From NCBI RefSeq assembly GCF_009389715.1, contig NW_024067981.1:124001-188000 (forward strand): a stretch of 64,000 bases of DNA, given 5' to 3'. Below, piece by piece: positions 11,821 to 21,151 of this stretch. Position numbers and translations under genes: made by a program. The notes beneath the pieces are model-generated. The model was not told the DNA's origin. It made no database searches and worked only from the letters and a program-made list of their open reading frames with translations. The DNA is from Phoenix dactylifera. Its lineage: Eukaryota > Streptophyta > Magnoliopsida > Arecales > Arecaceae. Each line of letters opens with the position of its first letter. The stretch's first letter is position 1.

Positions 11821-14800
11821 TTATGCCTGTAATTTCGAACAGGGTTTGCCAATATTTTTCTTTCTTTGGGACAACCTCAGTAATCGACAAGATTGTTGTA
11901 CTATCAACTTATATGTCGATGGGTGGTCCCATGCTACCAGTGAGAAATCATCAAGATATTCTCCCATTCCTCCAGCCATCAACTGCCAAAGTAGAACTCC
12001 AGCACCAGCTTCACCCTTCTTCGCCGACTCATATACTTTATCATAAATCACCTTCAGTTGAACATCTCTTTCGTATGTTCCATTTCTCTTGACATGCAAA
12101 TTGGATCCAAACTCTAAAAACAGTACTGGTTTTTTCAATATATTCTGACTGTCATTCACGTGAGAATCCACCCAGCTGGAAAGATATTTGATTTTCTCTT
12201 CCAGGCTTGCCATTGGCATCCTAGACATAAAACAGAGTATCATTTCCTTTTTGTTGTGAAAATATTGAAAACAAAAATGTTTTCCATTTGAAGGAGAAAC
12301 TAACAAGCACTACATGAAACAAATAAGTTAGGTATGGCCGCCTACCAGCTATCAGGATATGCATGTACTGAAGAAAAATCAATATGCTCATCTGCTGAAT
12401 TCTTTACAAAATCAGAGCCAAATGTAGCCGCCCATTCCCCTGGATTCACCCCCAATCTTTCAGTTCTTCCAGACTCGTAAAATCCTTCAAGTCCAATTGT
12501 GACAAGGTGTTTCTTGTCTATACTCTTAATATGAGAAGACATGTCGACAATCCAATCCTGGAAAAAATGCACAATTGAGGGTTAGGCTTCTTGGCATCTG
12601 AGGTAAGCACTTTGTTAATCTTTTCGAGCTTCCTTCTTTTCTAGCAAATTGATTGTGCTATCCAATAAATTAGAGAAATCAAGGCAAAAGTAACGTAAGC
12701 TAACCAAGTTGCAGACCAGTTTTGTTACCTGAAGAATAGGAGCAGATGATTTAAATACACATCGAGGCTCATTCATGAGCTCCCAAGCAAATATAGCAGG
12801 TTCATCACAATATCTAACTCCACTATATGTGTTCCTTCTTGTCAGCATTACCTGTAATGTTTATTTTCAGAATGTGGATGGAACAAGCATTAATTGCGTC
12901 ACAACTTTCAATAGACACAAAAGCATAAAATCCAAGTGTCTGCATTGCGAGAACATGCTAAGATAAATGATGCTTAGTAGTTAAACTTTTCTTTGTGGAA
13001 AAGAGTTGGCATTATCCATTAAAGAATAGATGTAAGAAGGTTCTACACCATAATAATAAGATATGAAATGTCTATTCAGCAAACAAAATCAGCAGATTAT
13101 GCTAAAGGCTACAAAGTGAAGATTAAATCTTTAAGGTCCTCTCAAGTGATTGAAAACAAACAGAGAGCTGTGGAGGAGAACACCCAGTTTATGTCCCATG
13201 CAGATTATGGAGCATTAATTACGAGGTTCATTACGTTCCACATACCTAAAAGACATGGTTGTTTCAATTTTTTCCAAACATTTATTAAATAACTAAGCTC
13301 TCCAATGTCCAGGGATTTCATCTTGAGACCACTAGATGACAAATAATAACTTACCAAAAATTCTAGAACTCTGATTTTTTTTTACTTTTTACAAATATGA
13401 TGTTGCTTGTGCTGCGTGGGGTAAATTTTCATTATGATGGGCCACCATATAACAACATCAATAACTACTCTTTTCATGTTATGACAGAAGTTAAGTCATG
13501 CCCACACTACATACATGCTCATGCACAGACACCACAAGTAGGTACTAAAATATATTCCTCTGTTTCCTAGAAGAAATTGTTTTTTTCTTATAAAAAATCA
13601 TACTATGACCAGTGTTTCTTGGAATTCGCACAACTCTCCAAAAAGATAAATAAGAAGGAAAAAAAATCAAAATATGTCCCTAAATTCCACATGGCAGCAT
13701 ATCAAATTCTTGAAAATTCACAAAATAAATGTAATGAATAAAATTAATGAAAATGTGAAGAATGAAGATGGTGAGGTCAGAAATATGCTAATTGCTAAAT
13801 ATACCAAAAATTCTAGAACACTGATTTTTTTACTTTTTACAATTATGATGTTGCTTGTGCTGCGTGGGGTAAATTTTCATTATGATGGGCCACCATATAA
13901 CAACATCAATAACTACTCTTTTCATGTTATGACAGAAGTTTAGTCATGCCCAGACTACATGCATGCTCATGCACACAGACACCACAAGTAGGTACTAAAA
14001 TATATTCCTCTGTTTCCTAGAAGAAATCGTTTTTTTTTAATTAAAAATCATACTATGACCAGTGTTTCTTGGAATTTGCACAACTCTCCAAAAAGATAAA
14101 TAAAAAGGAAAAAAATCAAAATATGTCCCTAAATTCCACAGGGCAGCATATCAAATTCTTGAAAATTCACAAAATAAATGTAATTAATAAAATTAAATGA
14201 AAATGTGAAGAATGAAGATGGTGAGGTCAGAAATATGCTAATTGCTAAATATATCAGTCTGACAGAAATAGTGAAAAAAACAATCCAAAGAAAAAGTAAA
14301 TATCTTCTCATAATAAATAAAAATATTATTATATTAATAAAACATAAAGTGCTTCTAATTATCTTTTTCTCTTGCCAACTCAAACCCATCTTGTATCAAA
14401 AAATCAGAATTCTACCGGACGCTCATGCAGTTTATGGACTAAAAATTTAAATTACTTGGAACTTTAGATTGCATAAAATAATTTAACTCACTTAAATAGG
14501 AGGATCCATTGAGTAATGGAAAAATAAAGGAAGTATTAGGCGCGTGTTTATGTTAGTCTCTGTTGATAAGAGTCTCACTCAAAGATTTTTCACTAAGAGG
14601 TACACTTGTCAAGCATAACATGACAGCTTGACAGGTTCGATCACAGTCTAAAGTTAAAAACAACACAAACTTGTAGAAAAACAACTGTTACCAGCTAATA
14701 ATTAAATGAGATAGGCTTAGAAGTTACGTCTATGAAAGTCTTGAAGTAGCCCCTGATGACATCGAAAGAGAAAAATGCATCCGATGAGGTATTCACATTA

Positions 14801-16167
14801 AATCCAGCTTCTTGCGCCCATCTAACATATTGATCTTTACCACCAAATGCGTTGAGATTATTTAGAAGACAAAGAATTAATCTTACACCATTCCTCCTTG
14901 CTTCATATATCGCATAATCCAAAGCCTGAAACCAAATGGACCCAATCATAAAAACAGCTGATCACTGAAAAAGACAAGCATAGTAGAAATCCAATCTAAT
15001 AAATTAAATATAGGTGTCTGCAGAACTGACAAAAAATAAGTATCACTAGATTAAGCACAACAAAACATATTAAAAGAGCAAGGCAAACCCACTGATAGGA
15101 TAGGATTGGCATATCTTGACTCCACCAATCCCTTGGTCCAAGTAGCCTAAAGCAACATGTTGTTTGGAACACCTACTAAGCAAATAGAATCATTAAGGCG
15201 GGCCACACCCTGTTTTCTTTCCACTCCACCAATAAGGCAATTCCAATGAAAGCATGCTTTCAGAAAACCACACACACTCCTCTTAAGTGTTTCTCACTTC
15301 AAGCCTAATCTGCTTCATCAAGGCAAAACAAGCAACCCAGCAGCTAAACTGCCAAAAAGTTCTAAGAAAGGAACTAACCTGCAGAGACTTAATATTTCAT
15401 CCTCCTGAAGAGAAATACTTCGATAAATGAAATTTAATATTCCAAAACCCTATTCCTCCTCCTCTTTGAACTCACTACCCTCAAAATTACAAATTCGGCT
15501 CAAAAAACCATGAAACGGAATATAAAATAATCAGATAACATGATACTACACAATTCAGTTTCTTGAGAAAACAATAGTCATCAAAATTCCACCTGCCCTA
15601 CTTTAGCAATAAGCAGAAGTGGAAATCCCTCATCAAGCTGCAAAGAGATTTTGCGGTTCGCCAATCCAATGACCAAGCATTTAACAAAAAAAAGTATAAT
15701 TAAAAAGAAAGAATAAAGCGAAAGACTCTAAAAATTTGAAATAAAAGAAACAAATCCAGATTAATTAAGTGGGGAAGAAATAGAGCGACCTGAAACATCT
15801 GCTCATCGTAGTGTCCCGGGAAGAGCTGGAGGGCCTTGGGGCCGCCGTCGCTGAAGGCCCAGGTGCGGCAGACGGTGAGCCCCATCTCCCGCCCGCGCCG
15901 GAGCATCTCCGACACCCACTTCCGGTTCCCCGACGACATGAACCAGTAGGAGTTCCAGCCGTTGACGTACACCGGCGTGCCGCTTTCCAGGTCTATGAAC
16001 TGCGTCCCGTTCCGCCCGATGAACCCCATCCGCGGCTGCAGCCACGGGATCGGGACCCGGAACCCGCCACCCCCGCTGCTCCCCCACGAGTTCCAGTTCA
16101 TGTATCCCACCGCGATCAGCAGCAGAGCTCCCAACACCGCGTACGCTTGCCGCTCCTGCTTCATCAT
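11821..16167 (-). CDS. Mannan endo-1,4-beta-mannosidase (GH5 family, MAN type), 5 exons, 436 aa
   Basis: Hydrolyses internal beta-1,4 bonds of cell-wall mannans, galactomannans and glucomannans. Exons (-): 16167-15790, 14925-14728, 12851-12729, 12557-12346 and 12220-11821. All introns are GT-AG and the joins keep the frame (1311 bp with the TAA). An N-terminal hydrophobic segment after MMKQERQ (ALLLIAVGY) is a signal peptide or membrane anchor. The family motif [10 protein letters not shown] lies in exon 1. The acid/base Glu is in WELMNEPRC (E220) and the nucleophile in LFLEFG (E340). VHAYPDSW and the late LLWQLMAGG also fit the family. The length matches plant MAN proteins. Two adjacent ATGs exist (16167, 16164) and I took the first. 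It sits between a copia element and a duplicated 5' flank. Which MAN paralogue it is cannot be decided here. Confidence 0.94.
13353..14254. repeat. Two-copy tandem duplication (about 450 bp per unit) in mannanase intron 2
   Basis: Unit 1 starts at about 13353 and unit 2 at about 13803, both with ACCAAAAATTCTAGAAC. They stay collinear for about 450 bp, ending ATTGCTAAATATA, with a few substitutions and small indels (for example in the T-run and the AAAA tracts). Such similarity suggests a recent duplication. The short ORFs across it are chance frames. Confidence 0.9.
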
Positions 16168-16349
16168 CTCTCCCCCTCCTCCTCCTCCTACGTATATTAT
16201 TCTAACCCCCCCAAAAAAGAAGAATCAAAAAGAAAAAAATGATGAATTCTTGGAACCGAACCCTTTGGGCCTCCGCGTCCAGCCTCCTCACACTTTTGCA
16301 AGGGAGGCTGCTCGGTTTGGTGGCTCACCATGGCCATCTTGGTGTGAGC

Positions 16350-16356
16350 ATATATA
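16350..16356 (-). promoter_or_regulatory. Putative TATA box of the mannanase gene
   Basis: TATATAT on the minus strand, about 185 bp upstream of the start codon. It leaves room for a 5' UTR that includes the C/T-rich tract at 16168-16200. Position and sequence are the only support. Confidence 0.45.
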
Positions 16357-16822
16357 GTAGATCTACCATCTCCGATGCATGTGATATTAAAAAAAAAAAA
16401 AAATGAAAACAAAAAATGGTAAGTATTTTCCTCGGAGATAGGAGATGTTGACACTTGTAAGGAAGGGTGCGAGCGATGATGCAACGAAAAAGAGCGACAG
16501 GATTTAGCTGAGGAAAGACAGTTTTGTCGGTTTGGCGCGGAGGTGCGAGAGAAAGGTGAGGAGAGGTTGGATTAGCTGAGAGAGGAGAGTTGTCGTTGCA
16601 GCACCGAAGATCCAAGCTCTCGGCTGTTTCTGGTTGGTTTGCTTACACGTGGGTGGGCCGGGGGTGTACGTGTGACAGGTGTTGCTAGGACTTTCTCTCT
16701 TTTGAGTGAGATCAGAGATGTAGTGTTGTGGCATGAACGACGTGTCTGGAAATTAGGTTTGAATGCTTCCTAAATGAAACCATGGGTAGCGCACAATATC
16801 TAACAGATTCAAATATAGCAAA
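16357..16822. other. Mannanase 5' flank, copy A of a duplicated segment
   Basis: The stretch 16560-16800 (GGATTAGCTGAG..., TTGTCGTTGCAGCACCGAAG, GACAGGTGTTG) recurs in diverged form at 18660-18910. No gene is seen. The segment is interrupted on its right by the TRIM element at 16823. Confidence 0.6.
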
Positions 16823-17266
16823 TATAACAATTCAGGATCTCACCCAAAATGGCTAGCTGGAAGGTATTTTTTTAGGTTTCTTGATCCTGTATAAGTATGC
16901 AGAATCTACCCAACGAATAACCGATGTGAGGCTAAACACACGCCCGCACGAATCCTCATATACTCCCTCCGTTCAAGTTATGACGTCATCATCAGGCTAA
17001 GGGTTCAAATCTATTCAAATCTAATCACAAACACTACGATCGGCTCGTGGTCAGCCCCAATAGATCCGTGTTGTAGTGTCTCCTAGTCCACATAGGTTAT
17101 AAGTCGGGTTCGCTCTGATACCATTTGTAACATTAACCCAGGACCTCACCCAAAATAGCTAGCTGGAAGGTATTTTCTTGGGTTCATTGATCATTTATAA
17201 GTACCCAAGATCTACTCAGCGAATAACCAATATGAGACTAAATACACGCCCGCGCGAGTCCTCACA
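16823..17266 (-). mobile_element. TRIM (terminal-repeat retrotransposon in miniature), 444 bp, complete
   Basis: Two LTRs (17126-17266, 141 bp, and 16823-16960, 138 bp) flank about 165 bp with no coding capacity. On the minus strand the 5' LTR reads TGTGAGGACTCGCGCGGGCG to TGTTACA. Then follow two bases and the tRNA-iMet primer-binding site TGGTATCAGAGC (complement of 17112-17123). A purine tract (ACGGAGGGAGTA) ends at the 3' LTR. A perfect 5-bp target duplication GCAAA lies at 16818-16822 and 17267-17271. The LTRs differ at many positions, so it is not young. It must have moved with borrowed enzymes. Confidence 0.92.
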
Positions 17267-17356
17267 GCAAAAATGGAGAAGTTGCATGTATGCCCAAATT
17301 TTGAGAAGCTGCAGAATAAAGTACGCCCTCTCGATATCGAGCTCCGTACTGATGCC

Positions 17357-18094
17357 ACTCTATTACTATGGGGGTGCGTCCAGTATGAGAGCTGATTAAG
17401 CATATCGAGTGTTGGTAGGTCCTTTATAATGTGTATCGGTATCGAATTGATATGGTATATTCTGTATCATCTGATTTTCAAAAAATATATCTTCTCATTG
17501 GAAGACACAGTCCAAGAAGAATCCATCTTGGCTTCCAAAAGCATACTATTTGAAAGTTAATCCGATCCACTCGTGACCATCAATCTTTCATAACCTACTT
17601 GAAACTTTGCTTACTCTATTACTGTGGGGGTACGTCCAGTATAGGAGCCGATTCAACATATCGAGTGTCGGTGGGTTTTTCATACTGCGTACCGGTATTG
17701 AATTAGTACGGTATATTCCATATCATCCCGTTTTTAAAAAATATATCTTCTCGATAGAAGACACAGTCCCAGAAGAATCCATTTTAGCTTCCAAAAGCAT
17801 ACTATTCGAAAGTTAATTCGATCCATTCGTGACCATCAATCTTTCATAACCTACTCGAAACTTCGCTTACTCTATTACTGTGAGGGTACATCCAGTATGG
17901 GAGTCGATTCAGCATATCGAGTGTCGGTAGGTCCTTCATACTGTGCCTATATCATCTGGTTTTTAAAAAATATATCTTCTCGATAGAAGACAGTCCAAGA
18001 AGAATCCATCTTGGCTTCCAAAAGCATAATATTTGAAAGTTAATCTGATCTATTCGTGACTATCAATCTTTCATAACCTACTCGAAACTTTGCT
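17357..18094. repeat. Three-copy tandem repeat, period 256 bp
   Basis: Units begin ACTCTATTACT at 17357, 17613 and 17869. Each holds GTCCAGTAT, CATATCGAGTGT, AAATATATCTTCTC, GAAGAATCCAT, CTTCCAAAAGCATA and CATCAATCTTTCATAACCTA in the same order. The third unit lacks about 30 bp in its middle (the TACCGGTATTGAATTAGTACG part). Function unknown. It lies within the duplicated flank of the mannanase gene. Confidence 0.9.
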
Positions 18095-18310
18095 TGCAGG
18101 GAATGGAAGCAAATTTATCATACGACAATATTTTATGAGTAAAGGACACAATTCCAGCGTCTGATTAGCTGTCACTATGGAGAGCACCAATCTTTCACAA
18201 CCCACTCGAAAACGTCGCTTGTGATGAATCGAAGCAAATTTATTTTAACGATAGTGCTTTTTGAGTAAACGACATAATTCTAATGGCTGACTAGATGTCG
18301 CTATGTTAAT
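18095..18310. repeat. Two diverged copies of a unit of about 105-130 bp
   Basis: 18095-18190 and 18200-18310 share GAAGCAAATTTAT, a GAGTAAA(G/C)GACA(C/T)AATTC block and an AGCTGTC/AGATGTC-GCTATG end. Between them lies CACCAATCTTTCACAACCCACTC, which resembles the end of the 256-bp unit. This appears to be an older extension of the same tandem array. Confidence 0.6.
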
Positions 18311-18659
18311 GGAAGATTTCTTGTTTCCATTGGTTTCATCATCTCCTTCTAGTGAGTGGTATCAGAAATTTGGATTGAATTGATTGTCAAATATAGTGTT
18401 CACAGTTCACACTTCCAAAGCTAAATTTCCTTCAACCACAATTTTTGCATAGTGAACAAGCATAGTAACCGGCATCCCAATAAAAACTTCATCCACCATC
18501 CACTTCCTACTTGGCTGCAGAGCAAGTTACTGAAGAAAGATGTATCAGTTTCTACTCCTTGGAAATCATTATTTGCTCAAAGAAAAAGAAAAAAGAAAGA
18601 GAACAAGAAGATGGTATGTTTGTTTGGGATGTGCGAGGATTAATAGTGCATCACAAAAG
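18311..18659. other. Unassigned sequence
   Basis: AT-rich. The one longer frame (18452-18643) has Lys/Arg runs and no recognisable domain. Nothing functional is seen. Confidence 0.4.
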
Positions 18660-19607
18660 ATTGGATTAGCTGAGGAAAGAGGCATTGTCGTTGCAGCACC
18701 GAAGATGTAAGCTCTCATCTCTTCCAGATTCTTATCTTACACATGGCAGCTCTGCATGTGTACATGCTGAAAAGAATGACAGGTGTTGTTACCAATCCTC
18801 TCCAGCTGCAATTGTAGAGGTGTAATCTACTGCATGAGTGTTGACCTGCCGAACCATTTGGTTTGAATTGATGCCTGAACATTATTGTGGTTGGTCTTCA
18901 ATTTCTAACATGCTAAGACAGCAAAAGTGGATGGTTTCAAGAGGTGCATATATGTCCAAAGTTTGAGAAGCTATGCTACGATGCCAGATAGTCAAATAAC
19001 TTTGGCTCGGTTCTCTCCATGGTTCTACACCTTGCTTCATTGGGCTTCTGATAGAACTTTGCTTCATTTTGCAAGTACTGAATTTTCTTGATATAATAAC
19101 CAAAAAGAGAAGCAAAATTTATCCTAACGGTATGATTCCTCGGGTAAATGACACGGCTTGGATGGACAACTTCCTGTCAGCCAAAAATATCTTGTTCCTT
19201 TTGGTTCCTTTCTCCCCAGGAGACAAATGGGGCGCACTCTATAAGCCTAGTGTAATTTTAGTCTCAGTTGGGTGAATACTTTTATCCCAGTTATCACGAC
19301 GTGTAATAGACCATAGCACGTCTCTGCATGCAATTAAAGCTATAGTGTTAAGCGACAAGCTACCTGATAATTGGGTTTGAATGGATCCTGAGCATTACTA
19401 TGGTGGTGTTCGATAGAACAGTTTTCAGACATGGCAAACTGATTTCTTCTACAAGATGCAAATGCATCCAAATTTAGATAAGCTGCAGAATGACTGGATG
19501 GTTGGTAAATTTTGGTTGACTTTTTTCAAAAACTAAATATAGAGATTCGAACAGAAGCAAATATTTTGATCAGCTTTTTCTCTGGCTGTGTTTTCTGGCA
19601 GGGACTT

Positions 19608-19611
<4 letters not shown>
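18660..19611. repeat. Copies B and C of the mannanase upstream segment
   Basis: 18660-18975 repeats the order of copy A: GGATTAGCTGAGGAAAGAG, TTGTCGTTGCAGCACCGAAG, GACAGGTGTTG, a TTTGAAT block, AGCAAAAGTGG and TTTGAGAAGCT. A third, weaker copy lies at about 19370-19490 (TTTGAATGGATCCTGAGCAT..., GATAAGCTGCAGAATG). In copy B the TRIM insertion site is empty (CAGCAAAAGTGG). No gene is seen. Confidence 0.65.

Positions 19612-19651
<40 letters not shown>
19612..19651. repeat. Poly(A) tract of 40 bases
   Basis: Forty consecutive A residues on the plus strand, just before an apparent gene fragment. They could be the tail of a retroposed sequence lying to the left on the plus strand, or a slipped mononucleotide repeat. 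I saw no clear target duplication. Confidence 0.9.
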
Positions 19652-19655
<4 letters not shown>

Positions 19656-19695
19656 ATTAAGTCGATCATGCGTTGAAGCATGGCTCTACGGCTTT

Positions 19696-20190
19696 GTGCA
19701 CTGTTTCGGAGTTTTAGACCAACTTATAGCTCTTACAAGTGATACAGCGAATGTTGTTCTGGCCCTCCATCCTTGTAGCATGGTCCTTAAGGATGGATCA
19801 TCTCGTCTCACTCTTGGTGGAGTGGTACCTCAGCAGCCCTGCAAGCTTTGCTTTGCTCTGAGAGTCCTCATGGATGCCGAGTTTGAGGTTCTTCAGCAAT
19901 ATCAAATGAACAATTCAATGCACTTCTGGACCAGGTTCTTGCAGATGAACTAAAGCATCTTGTCCTGCTGGAGAATCTCTCCGGAGATGCTGAGGTCCTC
20001 AGAATTCACAATTCCTTGCAGTTGTCTACAATGAAAACTGATGTTGTTGTTAGGTTTTTTCCTGGTGTCAAAGAGGTCAAAAGGAGCTCTCTTGGCCAGA
20101 AAAAGTATAATCTCGAACTCGAGTTTGCCATCCACAGAAGTGCTTCAGACTCTTGCGGAAACCAGCTTACTCAATGATCTCTTCAGGCTT
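19696..20190 (+). pseudogene. Unidentified gene fragment with a frameshift
   Basis: A plus-strand frame from 19696 (MHCFGVLDQLIALTSDTANV...) stops at 19951-19953. A second, offset frame reads sensibly from about 19905 to 20180 (ADELKHLVLLENLSGDAEV, MKTDVVVRFFPGVKEVKRS, YNLELEFAIHRSASD). Codon use and composition look like coding sequence, unlike the flanks. I do not recognise the family. It could be an exon remnant of a real gene, broken by one indel near 19905-19950. Confidence 0.4.
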
Positions 20191-21151
20191 CCTCATCCTT
20201 CCGGAACATAGCTTCATGTAAATTGTAATGTATCACCCTCCGCTCGGGATAAACATGGTGATATTTTTCTCAAAAGAATGCATGATGCCGTGTGGTGTAT
20301 ATCTGGTAAAGCATACATGAAACATCTAGAATGGAAAATAAAACGCACCATCAAGTGCCCAAGCTGCTTGAGAGCAGTAGCTTCTCGGGGGTTTTGAAGC
20401 ATTTATTCCAACCCAAATCTGAGTCCCTAAAATTTCAAATATCAACTCCATCAATTTTATACTCCTATCTCAAGCTCTCCCTCAAATCTTGATGTAACCA
20501 GTGACATTGTTAAAAGCGTATCAAGCACATATTTCATTCCACAATACTCTTCTTTGTCACCCTCTAAGATTGATAGGACTTCCCTAAACAGCACATAAAA
20601 CGCCCGGGCCGCATCAAATGCCACCCATACTTGTGTGCTGCACGCAAGCCTTGATATCATGGTAAGTCGACTATGTCTCTAAATCAGATGTGGGAATATA
20701 CATAAACATTTGGAACTAAAAAGTGGAATAGAATAAATAAAGCTGTGACAGTAATCACTTTAATACTAAGAAGAAAATGTTTATCCGATCACAGGTATGC
20801 ACAATGACAGCAGACTAAGCTGCCACTATGAGTAGATTTCCAGAACAGTTGCAAATGAATTTTATCGTGCTGGCATCAAGAACACATGCGAGTATGCATC
20901 CAGTTCTCTACGAATTCAATCTAAAAGCACTCCACTAATTAAACCTAGCTGCAATAATCTTTCAAGTCTTGATTAAGTCCTTCAAATGAATTTGTCAACA
21001 TGTTATACACTTCTACTACATAATTACAACTCAGGCTATCATCAAAGATAGCAGCATTATTTTTGAGAGAGAGACTAAACAAATGAAAGATAGCAATAAT
21101 ATCCAAATGTGTTTAGCATGTGTAGATTATCGTTGCTCTACCATGTGCTGT
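20191..21151. other. Region between the gene fragment and the FYVE gene
   Basis: It includes the 3' flank and UTR of the FYVE gene. A minus-strand frame at 20660-20457 (MISRLACSTQVWVAFDAARA..., YCGMKYVLDTLLTMSLVTSR) looks like a possible coding fragment, but I found neither a family nor convincing splice partners. The rest is AT-rich without visible features. Confidence 0.4.

Noticed and set aside
15803-16357. Long plus-strand and alternate minus-strand frames over mannanase exon 1
   Set aside because: GC-rich shadow frames. The mannanase frame carries the conserved motifs.
17126-17170. 5S rRNA box C-like GGGTGAGGTCCTGGG in the TRIM LTR, suggesting a Cassandra element
   Set aside because: No A box or intermediate element of 5S RNA is present, and the LTR is shorter than Cassandra LTRs. 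The resemblance is too short.
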